NCBI GenBank assembly: GCA_964011275.1
Contig: CAXGOB010000038.1
Location: forward strand, 1 to 45,941
DNA: 45,941 nucleotides
Reading direction: 5' to 3'
From: UBA7328 sp002471345
GTDB lineage: Bacteria; Bacteroidota; Bacteroidia; Chitinophagales; Saprospiraceae
Part shown: in pieces, positions 1 to 8,223 of the stretch
Layout of the letters: every line of letters begins with the position of its first letter
Position numbering within the stretch: position 1 is the first letter of the stretch
Notes under the pieces: generated by a model
Database searches by the model: none
Seen by the model: the letters and a program-made list of their open reading frames with translations, nothing else
Told to the model about the DNA's origin: nothing
Program-made: the position numbers and the translations under genes

Positions 1-183
1 ATTAATACAATATTATTTAAATTACTAACTGTCTTAAGAATAGCAAGGCTTCAGGTGTATTACGACTTCATTCAAAAGTCTGACCTGATTGCCATCAATC
101 AGCCTATCAAAGACACGATTGGAAACGATGGTAATTTCCTGCTTTCACATAAGCTATGGTTTACCCTTGATCTGAAAATTTAA
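1..183 (+). CDS. C-terminal fragment of an unidentified protein, possibly outer-membrane beta-barrel
   Basis: Frame 1 is open from the window edge to a TAA at 181-183, giving 60 residues with no start in view. The last residues (HKLWFTLDLKI) alternate hydrophobic and polar residues as in the final strand of an outer-membrane barrel, and the segment YYDFIQKSDL followed by a Gly/Asn/Asp turn would fit the preceding strands and hairpin. This resembles the C-termini of DUF481/DUF3078-type barrel proteins, but that is inference from the pattern only. The gene starts outside the window. An alternative is a chance open frame at the edge. Confidence 0.4.
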   Translation: MNTILFKLLTVLRIARLQVYYDFIQKSDLIAINQPIKDTIGNDGNFLLSHKLWFTLDLKI

Positions 184-219
184 TATGTAGATTTTTTATA
201 TATATAAGATATTATAATA

Positions 220-227
220 TATATTTG
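220..227 (+). promoter_or_regulatory. Candidate Bacteroidota -7 box
   Basis: TATATTTG matches the Bacteroidota sigma-ABfr -7 consensus TAnnTTTG and lies 55 bp before the ATG at 282 in an AT-rich intergenic stretch. I do not see a clear TTG -33 element at the expected distance, so this is a motif match only. Confidence 0.3.
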
Positions 228-281
228 GTCTGTCTATTAACACATTCTAAATTTTAACTAGCAATATTAATCAGTACAGTC

Positions 282-626
282 ATGTCAAAACCAAAAGTCA
301 TAAAGGCATATGATGCCATTGACAATGTATTAAAAAAACAACTTCGCCAAGAGTATCCTTATGGATTCGACAAGAGGCTAATCTCATTTACCAATGTAAA
401 AGGTAAAATCATTACTGCCCTACCCTATGAGACAGAGGACAGGCAATATCTAATCAAAATGACAAGTGCAATGGCGGCAGCTATTCACAGTACAGATCTA
501 GAAACATCATCCATTGTAGATGAGGAAGAAATAGAAGCAGTAGTCATGGACCTTGTAGGTGAAGATGAAGAATTAGAGCTGACCAAAGAAGAAAAAGCTG
601 AAGCTAAAGAAGCCGTTGAAGCATAA
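282..626 (+). CDS. Conserved acidic Bacteroidota protein of unknown function
   Basis: 114 residues. The N-terminal two thirds form a compact domain with the conserved-looking patterns YPYGFDKRLISFTN and ALPYETEDRQYLIKM; the C-terminal 35 residues are strongly acidic (runs of Glu/Asp) and probably disordered. Short proteins with this layout occur widely in Bacteroidota and are sometimes labelled 'DNA primase' in databases, a name I do not think the sequence supports. There is no signal peptide or membrane segment, so it should be cytoplasmic. It is followed 48 bp later by the dGTPase on the same strand; dgt has its own -7 box, so co-transcription is uncertain. Function unknown. Confidence 0.75.
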   Translation: MSKPKVIKAYDAIDNVLKKQLRQEYPYGFDKRLISFTNVKGKIITALPYETEDRQYLIKMTSAMAAAIHSTDLETSSIVDEEEIEAVVMDLVGEDEELELTKEEKAEAKEAVEA

Positions 627-662
627 CTCCAATACTTCCATCGTATTTATTCCAGTCATTCC

Positions 663-670
663 TATCTTTG
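663..670 (+). promoter_or_regulatory. Candidate -7 box almost touching the dgt start codon
   Basis: TATCTTTG is a perfect TAnnTTTG match only 4 bp before the GTG at 675. If used, transcription would begin at or very near the start codon and the dgt message would be leaderless or nearly so. No convincing TTG -33 element is visible, so the promoter call is tentative. Confidence 0.35.
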
Positions 671-674
671 AGTC

Positions 675-2039
675 GTGAATGACTGGAATACAATACACAG
701 CACCGAAAGAGTAGGTGTATCTAAAAAATCCTCAAACAATCATGACCCACGTTCTGAATATCAAAGGGATATTGATCGAATTATTTTTTCTCCTTCATTT
801 AGGCGACTACAAAATAAAACTCAAGTATTTCCACTCCCAGGAAGTGCATTAGTACATAACAGATTAACACATTCTTTGGAAGTTGCATCTGTTGGACGTT
901 CATTAGGCACTCTCATTGGCGATCACATTAGCAACACGGAAGCCCTTACAGATAGCAGTCAATACTTCTATAAGCATGAATTAAGCAATGTAGTATCAGC
1001 TGCATGTTTAGCTCATGATATTGGGAATCCTTCATTCGGTCATAGTGGAGAAAAGGCTATATCTAATTATTTTATAGAAAATGAATCTCAGCTGAGATCA
1101 ATGTTCTCTATAGCTGAATGGACGGACTTGATCACTTTTGAAGGGAATGCAAATGCCATTCGCTTATTGACTCAAAAACATCAAGGTAAAGCCGATGGAG
1201 GATTCAGACTAACTGCTACCACCCTAGCAGCAATTGCTAAATATCCTTGCGAGTCCATCGCTATGAATAAATCACTGAAAAAAGTTCATCGGAAAAAGTA
1301 TGGCTTCTTTCAAACTGAAAAACAGGTTTTTCAAATCATTGCCGAGGCAACTGGACTGATCAAAGAAGAGGACAACCCACTAATATATAAGAGACATCCT
1401 TTTGTGTATTTAGTGGAAGCCGCGGATGATATATGCTACACAATCATGGATCTGGAAGATGCTCAAAAACTCAGCATTATCTCATATGATGAATGCATAG
1501 GACGTCTCATCAATCTTATCAATGGTATCACGCATGGAAAAAGACAAAGCATAGATAGAGTATCAGGATTCATATCTGATAAGAACGAACAGGTGTCATT
1601 TCTCAGAGCCATGGCCATCAATGCGCTGATCAATCAAAGTGTACAAATTTTTAAAGACCATCAGGATAAGATTCTCAAAGGAGATTTCAATGAAGGATTG
1701 CTAGATGTACTAGGTAAGAATCATTCTGAATGGCCTGAAATTCAGAGTTTTTCGTTTGATAAAATCTATCTCAATAATAAGGTTGTGGAAATAGAGATTG
1801 CAGGGTTTAATGTAATGTATGTTTTATTAGAGCATTTCCTTCCTTCTGCCATCGAAATATCTAAATCTGCAAAACACCGAATGATCAAAAAATTAATACC
1901 CAATCAATTTTTGCCAAAAGAAAATGAATCTCCTTATGAACGTGTCATGCATATTTTAGACTTCGTATCTGGAATGACGGATTTATATGCTACAGACTTA
2001 TATCGGAAGATTACGGGTATTGAGATAAGAAGCCTTTGA
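675..2039 (+). CDS. dgt: Deoxyguanosinetriphosphate triphosphohydrolase (type II dGTPase)
   Basis: 454 residues, the usual size for the longer dGTPases. These enzymes split dGTP to deoxyguanosine and tripolyphosphate and help set the dNTP pool. The HD-domain metal ligands are visible: His66 in RLTHSLEV, the HD pair His114-Asp115 in CLAHDIGNPSFGH, and a later Asp in EAADDICYTIMDLEDA. The N-terminal RSEYQRDIDRIIFSPSFRRL block is also characteristic. The start is a GTG: reading from it, MNDWNTIHSTERVG aligns with the typical N-terminus of the family, so a downstream start is unlikely. It converges on rluE. Cytoplasmic. The family assignment is secure. Confidence 0.95.
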   Translation: MNDWNTIHSTERVGVSKKSSNNHDPRSEYQRDIDRIIFSPSFRRLQNKTQVFPLPGSALVHNRLTHSLEVASVGRSLGTLIGDHISNTEALTDSSQYFYKHELSNVVSAACLAHDIGNPSFGHSGEKAISNYFIENESQLRSMFSIAEWTDLITFEGNANAIRLLTQKHQGKADGGFRLTATTLAAIAKYPCESIAMNKSLKKVHRKKYGFFQTEKQVFQIIAEATGLIKEEDNPLIYKRHPFVYLVEAADDICYTIMDLEDAQKLSIISYDECIGRLINLINGITHGKRQSIDRVSGFISDKNEQVSFLRAMAINALINQSVQIFKDHQDKILKGDFNEGLLDVLGKNHSEWPEIQSFSFDKIYLNNKVVEIEIAGFNVMYVLLEHFLPSAIEISKSAKHRMIKKLIPNQFLPKENESPYERVMHILDFVSGMTDLYATDLYRKITGIEIRSL

Positions 2040-2069
2040 TAAAAGCCCTATTAATTAATAGATCCTTTA

Positions 2070-2099
2070 AAAAATTTCAAACCTAAATTTGAAATTTTT
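2070..2099. terminator. Candidate bidirectional terminator between dgt and rluE
   Basis: A 12-bp perfect inverted repeat (aaaaatttcaaa at 2070-2081 and its complement at 2088-2099, 6-nt loop) sits between the two convergent genes and overlaps the last codons of rluE. A-runs and T-runs flank it, so it could end transcription from both sides. It is AT-rich, which lowers stem stability. Confidence 0.45.
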
Positions 2100-2652
2100 C
2101 AACTTCTCTTACTTCTCCTATTTTCATATCCTCAAGTAACTCCTCACCTATTCTTACTCTCACTAGTCTCAATGTAGGAAAACCCACGGCAGCAGTCATT
2201 TTTCTCACCTGCCTAAATTTACCTTCTCTTATAGTTATACTTGCCCATGATGTGGGTCCATGCCTTTCATCTCTAACTTTCCATCCATTTGGAAAATCTG
2301 GAGCTTTATCTAATTTGTGAGCTGAGCATTCCAATGTGACATACTTTTTCCCGTCAAAACCTATCTCTACACCCTTCTTAATTTCTTCAATAGACTCCTT
2401 CGTAATTATTCCATCCACTTGAACATAATATTCCTTTTCCACTTTCTTACAAAGAATATGATAACTCATTTTACCATCAGACGTGAGTAACAAGAGGCCT
2501 TCAGAATTTTCATCTAATCTTCCAATAGGCATAGTATGAGGGGGAAAATCATATAGATCACCCAACAACCTTTTCTTTCGCTTTTGCTCATAAATGAATT
2601 GAGATAGATATCTAGGAGGTTTGTATAATTTAAAATGACGATGTTCAGACAT
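2083..2652 (-). CDS. rluE: 23S rRNA pseudouridine synthase, RluE type
   Basis: 189 residues, the length of stand-alone RluE-family enzymes, which convert a uridine of 23S rRNA to pseudouridine. The catalytic motif GRLDENSEGLLLLT contains the nucleophilic Asp47. REGKFRQVRKM and the final LRLVRVRIGEE blocks are typical of the RsuA/RluB/E/F group; no N-terminal S4 domain is present, which points to RluE rather than RluB or RluF. Its ATG follows directly on the stop codon of the upstream reductase gene (TAAATG), so it is translated as the last gene of the minus-strand operon. The exact target uridine cannot be read from sequence. Confidence 0.88.
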   Translation of the reverse strand: MSEHRHFKLYKPPRYLSQFIYEQKRKKRLLGDLYDFPPHTMPIGRLDENSEGLLLLTSDGKMSYHILCKKVEKEYYVQVDGIITKESIEEIKKGVEIGFDGKKYVTLECSAHKLDKAPDFPNGWKVRDERHGPTSWASITIREGKFRQVRKMTAAVGFPTLRLVRVRIGEELLEDMKIGEVREVEKFQI

Positions 2653-3225
2653 TTATAGGCTTTGTCTCTTCCTCACATAATGATTTTGAACTATCGCATC
2701 TAAATACAAGGTTGTCCTTTTACATTCAAAATTTAATTGCTCAGGAAGACTCGAAAACAATGGAGTCCCGCCGCCTAGTAAAACCGGAATTGTAGTAATC
2801 ACAAGTTCATCGATCATGTCTTCTTTGAGAAAGTTCTGGATCAGTCCACCTCCATCTATGTAAAGTCTGTAGTATCCCTTTTGGTGAACATGAGCAAGGA
2901 TTTCTGGTACTGTTCCTTTTATTAGAAAGGCTTTGTCCTTATACTTTTGAGGTATCTCATCTAATGTATTACTCACCACAAAAACAGGTTTAGTATAAAA
3001 CCAATCCATGTCAAAACTACACAAAGTCTCAAAAGTCACTCTACCAAAAACAAATGCATCTATTTCGGAAGTAAAAGCATCATAACCTGAATCAATAGTA
3101 TTAATCTCAGGAATAGTATCCAACCATCCTATGCCGCCATCTCTGTCAGCGATATATCCATCCATGCTAGTAGCGATAAATACTTTGTTAATTGGTTTGT
3201 TTTGTTTCATGTTATCAGGCATCAT
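2653..3225 (-). CDS. RibD C-terminal / dihydrofolate-reductase-fold family protein
   Basis: 190 residues. The pattern KVFIATSMDGYIADRDGGIGWL near the N-terminus, FGRVTFETL in the middle and YIDGGGLIQNFL followed by ELVITTIPVLLGGGTPLF mark the NADPH-binding RibD-C/DHFR fold (YyaP/YwjB type). Members are short reductases, most without a known substrate; it should not be called a folate or riboflavin enzyme on this evidence. Met1, Met2 and Met6 are all possible starts; homologues usually begin just before the first strand, which favours Met6. It lies 33 bp after the dipeptidase gene and abuts rluE. Confidence 0.85.
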   Translation of the reverse strand: MMPDNMKQNKPINKVFIATSMDGYIADRDGGIGWLDTIPEINTIDSGYDAFTSEIDAFVFGRVTFETLCSFDMDWFYTKPVFVVSNTLDEIPQKYKDKAFLIKGTVPEILAHVHQKGYYRLYIDGGGLIQNFLKEDMIDELVITTIPVLLGGGTPLFSSLPEQLNFECKRTTLYLDAIVQNHYVRKRQSL

Positions 3226-3258
3226 ACCTTAGGATATCTTGACTTGGCAGCTCTATAC

Positions 3259-4326
3259 TTAATTTAATGTCTCTTTCAATTTCCTCAACCAATTTCCGCT
3301 CATGACTCCTTGAATATCACTTTTACTATATCCTCGGTCCTGAAGCAACCCTGGAATTTTTTGTAAGTCAGCGATTGTATTTATATCAGAAGGGCATTGT
3401 TCTGTACCAAACCCTCCATCGAGGTCGGTACCAATGACCACATGATGAGCATTTCCTGCTATTTGACAAATATGATCCATATGATCTATCATATGCTTAA
3501 TAGTAACATCAGTATTACTCGGATTAGAAATTGCTCTCTTCCAATCTGGCACCATCATCCATGCGTCTAGAGCCAAACCGATGACAGCATCTCTTTCAAT
3601 AAGCACTTTTATCATTTCATCTGTGAATTGGCGATTATGATTTACCAATGCTCTACAATTATTATGACTTGCCCATACAGGGCCTTTGAAAATATCTATT
3701 GCTTCCCAGAAAGCAGTATCACATAGATGAGTAGCATCTAAAACTATATTCAGCTCATCCATTTTCTCTAGTAATTCTTTTCCTTTGGCACTTAAGGGGG
3801 CATCACTATCAGTACCGTAAGCATAAGTACCAGGGCCATAATGAGCAGGGCCAATTGCTCGAAGCCCCTCTGCATGCCGCTGATACAAATGATCAAAAGT
3901 GACAATAGAGTCGGCACCTTCAAGTGACAGAACAAAACCTATAGTATCTGATTCTTGATCAATATGTCGCTGTAAATCAGCAGATTGTTTTATTTGCGTG
4001 AGATATCCTTGTCTTTCCATCTCATTATACCAAGCCATCTGAGCGGAAGTTTGAGCCCATGCCTGCTCGGGACTATTCCATCCTCCAAGTGGATGATGCG
4101 GTTTTGCATAGCGAGCTATGAGAGTAGCAATACATAACTTTATCTTTCCTTCTTTCATTGATGGGAAAGAGACCGTATTATTGCCTCTATCAGGGAAGTC
4201 TGTTTTATCCTTTTCTGATGATCTGATTTCTTCAACCGTCCATCTGAGATCTCGATTCCAATCTATGGCATTCATGCTGAGGTCAAGGTGACCATCAACG
4301 ATTAATTGTTGTTGTGATTCTCCCAT
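3259..4326 (-). CDS. Membrane-dipeptidase family (M19) metallopeptidase
   Basis: 355 residues of the renal-dipeptidase (M19) amidohydrolase fold. The zinc ligands can be traced: His13 and Asp15 in VDGHLDLS, a Glu in LSLEGAD, His in LDATHLCD, His in ASHNNCRAL, and Asp in IGTDLDGG. Family members hydrolyse dipeptides, often with a D-residue in second place, or N-acyl amino acids. No signal peptide is present, so it should act in the cytoplasm on imported substrate. Its ATG immediately follows the TAA of the RidA-like gene, which itself abuts the GntP permease. The arrangement suggests uptake and breakdown of one small compound; substrate unknown. Confidence 0.92.
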   Translation of the reverse strand: MGESQQQLIVDGHLDLSMNAIDWNRDLRWTVEEIRSSEKDKTDFPDRGNNTVSFPSMKEGKIKLCIATLIARYAKPHHPLGGWNSPEQAWAQTSAQMAWYNEMERQGYLTQIKQSADLQRHIDQESDTIGFVLSLEGADSIVTFDHLYQRHAEGLRAIGPAHYGPGTYAYGTDSDAPLSAKGKELLEKMDELNIVLDATHLCDTAFWEAIDIFKGPVWASHNNCRALVNHNRQFTDEMIKVLIERDAVIGLALDAWMMVPDWKRAISNPSNTDVTIKHMIDHMDHICQIAGNAHHVVIGTDLDGGFGTEQCPSDINTIADLQKIPGLLQDRGYSKSDIQGVMSGNWLRKLKETLN

Positions 4327-4791
4327 TTAAGCTTTCAAGAGAAACATAGCCTCTATTTCTACTGGAATGTTATCAGGTAGGGTCCCCATGCCTACAGCAC
4401 TTCGCACTCCTACTCCTTTCTCTTCTCCCCATATCTCTGCAAATAACTCACTACATCCATTGATGACATATGGGTGTTTTTCAAAACCTGGTGCGGCATT
4501 GACCATACCTAAAACCTTCACTACCCTTTCTATTCGATTGAGAGTACCTAAATTATCAAAGAGTGTTGCAAGAATCGCCAATCCTACCTGTTTCGCCGCA
4601 GCTTTGCCGGCCTCAATGTCCATATCAGTCTCTATCTGTCCAATAATCAGACTTCCGTCTTCTTGAACAGTGCCATGTCCAGAAACATACACTTGATTCT
4701 GTATTTGCAAAAAAGGCTTGTACACACCTAATGGTTTGGGTGGTGGTGGAAGTGTTAATCCCAGTTCTTCAAATTTTCTATCAGCTGTCAT
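4327..4791 (-). CDS. RidA/YjgF/TdcF-family protein
   Basis: 154 residues, slightly longer than classical RidA (about 128). The C-terminal signature GVGVRSAVGMGTLPDNIPVEIEA holds Arg130 and Glu145, which correspond to the substrate-binding Arg and Glu of RidA enamine/imine deaminases. These proteins clear reactive 2-aminoacrylate-type intermediates made by PLP-dependent dehydratases. It is sandwiched with zero spacing (TAAATG on both sides) between a GntP-type permease and an M19 dipeptidase. No PLP-dependent dehydratase or D-amino-acid deaminase is present in the operon. Cytoplasmic. Confidence 0.9.
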   Translation of the reverse strand: MTADRKFEELGLTLPPPPKPLGVYKPFLQIQNQVYVSGHGTVQEDGSLIIGQIETDMDIEAGKAAAKQVGLAILATLFDNLGTLNRIERVVKVLGMVNAAPGFEKHPYVINGCSELFAEIWGEEKGVGVRSAVGMGTLPDNIPVEIEAMFLLKA

Positions 4792-6108
4792 TTATACGAA
4801 TTGATTTAGAATTAATACACCAACGATACCAGCCACCGATACTATTGTCTCCATGACGGACCATGTTTTTAGTGTGTCTTTTACAGTCATGTTAAAATAC
4901 TCTTTGAAGAGCCAGAACCCTGTATCATTTACATGAGAAAACATTAAACTTCCTGCCCCTGTCGCTAATACCATTAGATTTGGATTAGCTCCTGTGAGAG
5001 CTATCAGTGGTGCTACAATTCCAGCACTTGTCAGTCCGGCCACTGTTGCAGAACCCACACAGACTCTAATAATTGCAGCAATACCCCAAGCCATAACCAA
5101 TGGATTCATTGGCAACTCCTTGAGTAAATCACCTATGTATGCACTTACTTCACTTTGTACAAGAATTTCTTTTAACGCCCCTGCACCAGCTATAATCAGA
5201 AGTATCATAGCTATTCCTTTCACTGCCTCTAGTAATATTATTGAGATACCTTCCATTTTCATTTTCTGTCGGATTCCAAGCGTATAAATCGCCACTATTA
5301 TTGTAATAACCATAGCAATGATCGGATCTCCAATAAAATTCACGACTTGTGTGACTGAAGTGTCAGCATCTAAAAACAACTTAACCACTGCAGCTCCTGC
5401 CAAAAGAATAACTGGTAGCAGAGCAGTAAATATGCTGATACTTAAGCTAGGCATCTCCTCTTCCGAAAACCGCTTTGTATTAAATAAAGTTGGAAGTGGT
5501 TTCGGATTATACTTTTTTAAGGTTCTTGCAAAAATTGGCCCTCCCAATATGATAGCTGGAATTGCAACTATAAGCCCATAAATAAGAGTTAATCCCATAT
5601 CCGCTTCATAGCTCTCTACTAATGCACTTGGAGCAGGATGTGGTGGAAGATACCCATGTGTGACACTTAATGCAGCTAACATAGGCAAACCAATGTATAA
5701 CAATGGCAATCTTGTGGTTGCTGCTACTGTAAAAACAAGAGGCAAAAGTATTACGAACCCAACGGAGTAGAACATGGGAATTCCTACAATGAATCCTGTT
5801 AGGACTAGTGCCCATTGTATATATTTATTTGGGAAAGCGGCTATCAAGCTGTCAGATATACGCTGTGCCGCCCCACTATCAGCAACCAGTTTTCCTAACA
5901 TTGCGCCTAAACCTAGAATAATAACAAGAAATCCTAATGTGTTACCAATTCCTGTTTTCACAGCCCCACTTATAGAGTCTAATGGCATCCCTAAGGCCAA
6001 TCCAAGTCCGATAGATACTATAATGAAAGAAATGAAAGTGTCTAGTTTGTAATAACCGATAAGAAGAACAAGGAGTGCTATTCCAGCAAGAACAATAAAT
6101 ATGGACAT
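4792..6108 (-). CDS. GntP-family H+ symporter (gluconate/D-serine type)
   Basis: 438 residues, almost wholly hydrophobic, with about 11-12 membrane segments, the normal size for GntP. Recognisable family patterns are the GIGNTLGFLVIILGLGAML segment near residues 50-70, the repeated Gly-rich helices, and the late SATVAGLTSAGIVAPL and SHVNDTGFWLFKEYF blocks. The family imports gluconate, related sugar acids, or D-serine. The linked RidA-like protein and M19 dipeptidase make an amino-acid-related substrate more plausible than gluconate here (inference). It is the first gene of the minus-strand operon; the 139-bp divergent gap to the yjbR-like gene must hold both promoters. Confidence 0.9.
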   Translation of the reverse strand: MSIFIVLAGIALLVLLIGYYKLDTFISFIIVSIGLGLALGMPLDSISGAVKTGIGNTLGFLVIILGLGAMLGKLVADSGAAQRISDSLIAAFPNKYIQWALVLTGFIVGIPMFYSVGFVILLPLVFTVAATTRLPLLYIGLPMLAALSVTHGYLPPHPAPSALVESYEADMGLTLIYGLIVAIPAIILGGPIFARTLKKYNPKPLPTLFNTKRFSEEEMPSLSISIFTALLPVILLAGAAVVKLFLDADTSVTQVVNFIGDPIIAMVITIIVAIYTLGIRQKMKMEGISIILLEAVKGIAMILLIIAGAGALKEILVQSEVSAYIGDLLKELPMNPLVMAWGIAAIIRVCVGSATVAGLTSAGIVAPLIALTGANPNLMVLATGAGSLMFSHVNDTGFWLFKEYFNMTVKDTLKTWSVMETIVSVAGIVGVLILNQFV

Positions 6109-6247
6109 ACAGGTTGATCTGTTTTGTGGCTTAAAAAGGTAAGGTACAAATAGAATACTAATGTCTAAAATAATCGTAGAATCTCCTGCTATCTGGTTCC
6201 AGAGAAAAGTTGTATTTTGGAAAGTATCATTATAAATATAAACTGAA

Positions 6248-6553
6248 ATGACGTTTAGAGAATTAGCTCTCTCATTTCCAAATTCGACAGAAGAAGCCCA
6301 TTTTGAAAAAACTTCCTTTCGGGTAAATAAAAAAATATTCGCTACACTTAATAAAAATGAATCAGAAGCAGTACTTAAATTATCACTTATTGATCAAGAT
6401 GTTTTCAACAAAATGAGTAGCGGAATTTTTAGACCAGTGCCCAATAAATGGGGAAGCCATGGATGGACAGTGATAGAACTACAAAATGTAGACATAGATA
6501 TGCTTAAAGATGGTTTGAGATGTGCATATGATGAAGTCCTTAAGGCAAAATAG
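6248..6553 (+). CDS. MmcQ/YjbR-family protein
   Basis: 101 residues covering the whole small MmcQ/YjbR (CyaY-like fold) domain. Visible family features are the N-terminal LALSFPNSTEEAHFEKTSFRV, the IFATLN strand and WGSHGWTVIEL, where the conserved GW occurs. The family is sometimes described as DNA-binding, but its role is not settled. It is transcribed alone, diverging from the GntP operon and converging with the propeller lipoprotein 20 bp downstream. Cytoplasmic. Confidence 0.9.
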   Translation: MTFRELALSFPNSTEEAHFEKTSFRVNKKIFATLNKNESEAVLKLSLIDQDVFNKMSSGIFRPVPNKWGSHGWTVIELQNVDIDMLKDGLRCAYDEVLKAK

Positions 6554-6573
6554 ATTCAACAGAATATTCTCAT

Positions 6574-7938
6574 TTATTCTAAAAGAGATACCTCAATTAT
6601 TTGAGCTGGAGTGGTAGACTGTGTATGCCTAGGTTCTATATCCGCAGATACACTTATAAATAACTTCTTTCCATCTTTACTAAAAGCCAGCCCTATCGGC
6701 CTATTGAGTCTAGCTGTACGAGCATCACCTCTTGGGATACCTCTTAACCCAGATCCTACAAAATTTTCCACAGATCCATCAAGATTCACTTTGTAGATAA
6801 TGTCAGTACTCATACCTGCTACATACAGAGAGCCTTCAAAAAAAGAAATATATCCCACCCACATTAGATAATCAAGGACATAAGATTCAGGTTTGAACGT
6901 AGGAATCTGAGCTAAGACTGATACTTCTCCTTCTTTTGTTACTTTAGTTATTATCCCGTTCTTATGGTTGTGACTGATATAAATGTTGCCGTTATGATCA
7001 CCAGTAATTCCTCTTGGACTTTCTGGAATTCTAGCAATAATTTCCACCTCTCCATTTTGATCAATTTTCAATAAATGATCGATATTTTGAGTCACTACAA
7101 ATAAATTGTCCTCACTATCTAAATACAATCCATCAGGACTAGTTAAAAATCTATTTCCTGTACCGATTCTGGTGGTGGAGTTGTTTTCAATTTTTAATAT
7201 TTCTTCTTTGAATAAAAGTGAGTGATAAAGATTTCCTTTTGAGTCAATTGCACTTCCTGTCATTAAAGGAAGATTCGTTATATATTCTGAAACCGCTCCT
7301 GTTTCGCCAATTTGATATACTGGAAAAACCTCTTCTTCTCTTCCAATTAAATGATCAACAATATTATAATGCCCCATATAAAGTGTGCCATCATTATCTA
7401 TGACTAAACTACCTGCACCACCATCAAATTGAATGGTATAATTTGATACCAAATTATTTTGAGTTAGAGTAAAAACTCTATTGTCCTCTGTCAAGGAATT
7501 ACTAGATAGAATTTCATCTTTAGATACGGTTAAGACAGAAACTATATACCCTGTTTCTTCTTTAATCGGGTCTCCATCGGTATCTGTGGTACTACTTAAT
7601 AGAGTAAAGCCTCTTACTGGAAAGACCTCGTCAGGAGATTCTGCTGCATAGCTCCGCGAATCCAAATTGCTCACAAAGTCTACATTCAGATCGTTTGTAC
7701 TAGTCGCTTTGGAAACAACAATTCTATATTCTTGAATATTGGATTGATCTGACTGCTCTTCAAAAATAACCTCGATATCAGATCCATCTCCCGCATTTCC
7801 ATTATCGCTCACTTCAATGTTTGATACAGATGGCAAAGAAGGTCCCAAAGGCTCTTCTGAACAAGAATTACAAAATATTAAATAAAATGTAATTAGAGAA
7901 AATCTAGTAACCCAGGATTGGTAATGTAACAATGTCAT
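6574..7938 (-). CDS. Lipoprotein with NHL/SMP-30-like beta-propeller
   Basis: 454 residues. A hydrophobic N-terminus ends in a lipobox with Cys26 (CNSC followed by SEE), so this is a predicted lipoprotein; there is no Asp at +2. Residues about 40-150 look like a fibronectin-III-type domain (YRIVVSKATS). From about 165 onward the sequence repeats blade-like units such as IDSKGNLYHSLL, LDSEDNLFVVTQ, GDHNGNIYISH and a final GLAFSKDGKKLFISVS, typical of NHL/SMP-30 six-bladed propellers. Propellers of this type bind or hydrolyse small ligands, but no catalytic set is evident. It stands alone between convergent and distant neighbours. Function unknown. Confidence 0.8.
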   Translation of the reverse strand: MTLLHYQSWVTRFSLITFYLIFCNSCSEEPLGPSLPSVSNIEVSDNGNAGDGSDIEVIFEEQSDQSNIQEYRIVVSKATSTNDLNVDFVSNLDSRSYAAESPDEVFPVRGFTLLSSTTDTDGDPIKEETGYIVSVLTVSKDEILSSNSLTEDNRVFTLTQNNLVSNYTIQFDGGAGSLVIDNDGTLYMGHYNIVDHLIGREEEVFPVYQIGETGAVSEYITNLPLMTGSAIDSKGNLYHSLLFKEEILKIENNSTTRIGTGNRFLTSPDGLYLDSEDNLFVVTQNIDHLLKIDQNGEVEIIARIPESPRGITGDHNGNIYISHNHKNGIITKVTKEGEVSVLAQIPTFKPESYVLDYLMWVGYISFFEGSLYVAGMSTDIIYKVNLDGSVENFVGSGLRGIPRGDARTARLNRPIGLAFSKDGKKLFISVSADIEPRHTQSTTPAQIIEVSLLE

Positions 7939-8173
7939 TTTGATAAATTCACTCTAAGTAAAAGAATTACAAAATGAAAACGCTATTAGCTTTTTGATAG
8001 CTGCTAGTTCTGAAATCAATTCATTTTAAAATGAATAATCTCTTATCTTTTTGCATCCTTTTTTAGTTTCTATGTAATGAGTATTCTACCCAAAACTTTT
8101 CAATTTTTTTAATGCAAATTTTCAGCTATTAGGTTTCACAAATTAATTCCTTACTCGGTATAAGTAAACATAA

Positions 8174-8198
8174 ATGGCCGCTGAAAATCAGCAGCCAT
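8174..8198 (-). terminator. Candidate terminator after the SPFH gene
   Basis: An 11-bp inverted repeat with one mismatch (atggccgctga at 8174-8184, tcagcagccat at 8188-8198, loop AAA) lies 26 bp past the stop codon of the minus-strand SPFH gene. The T-run after it is weak. The rest of the 285-bp gap up to the lipoprotein gene is AT-rich and shows nothing else I can name. Confidence 0.5.
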
Positions 8199-8223
8199 CC
8201 ATAAAATCACTTTTTATTGAGTT

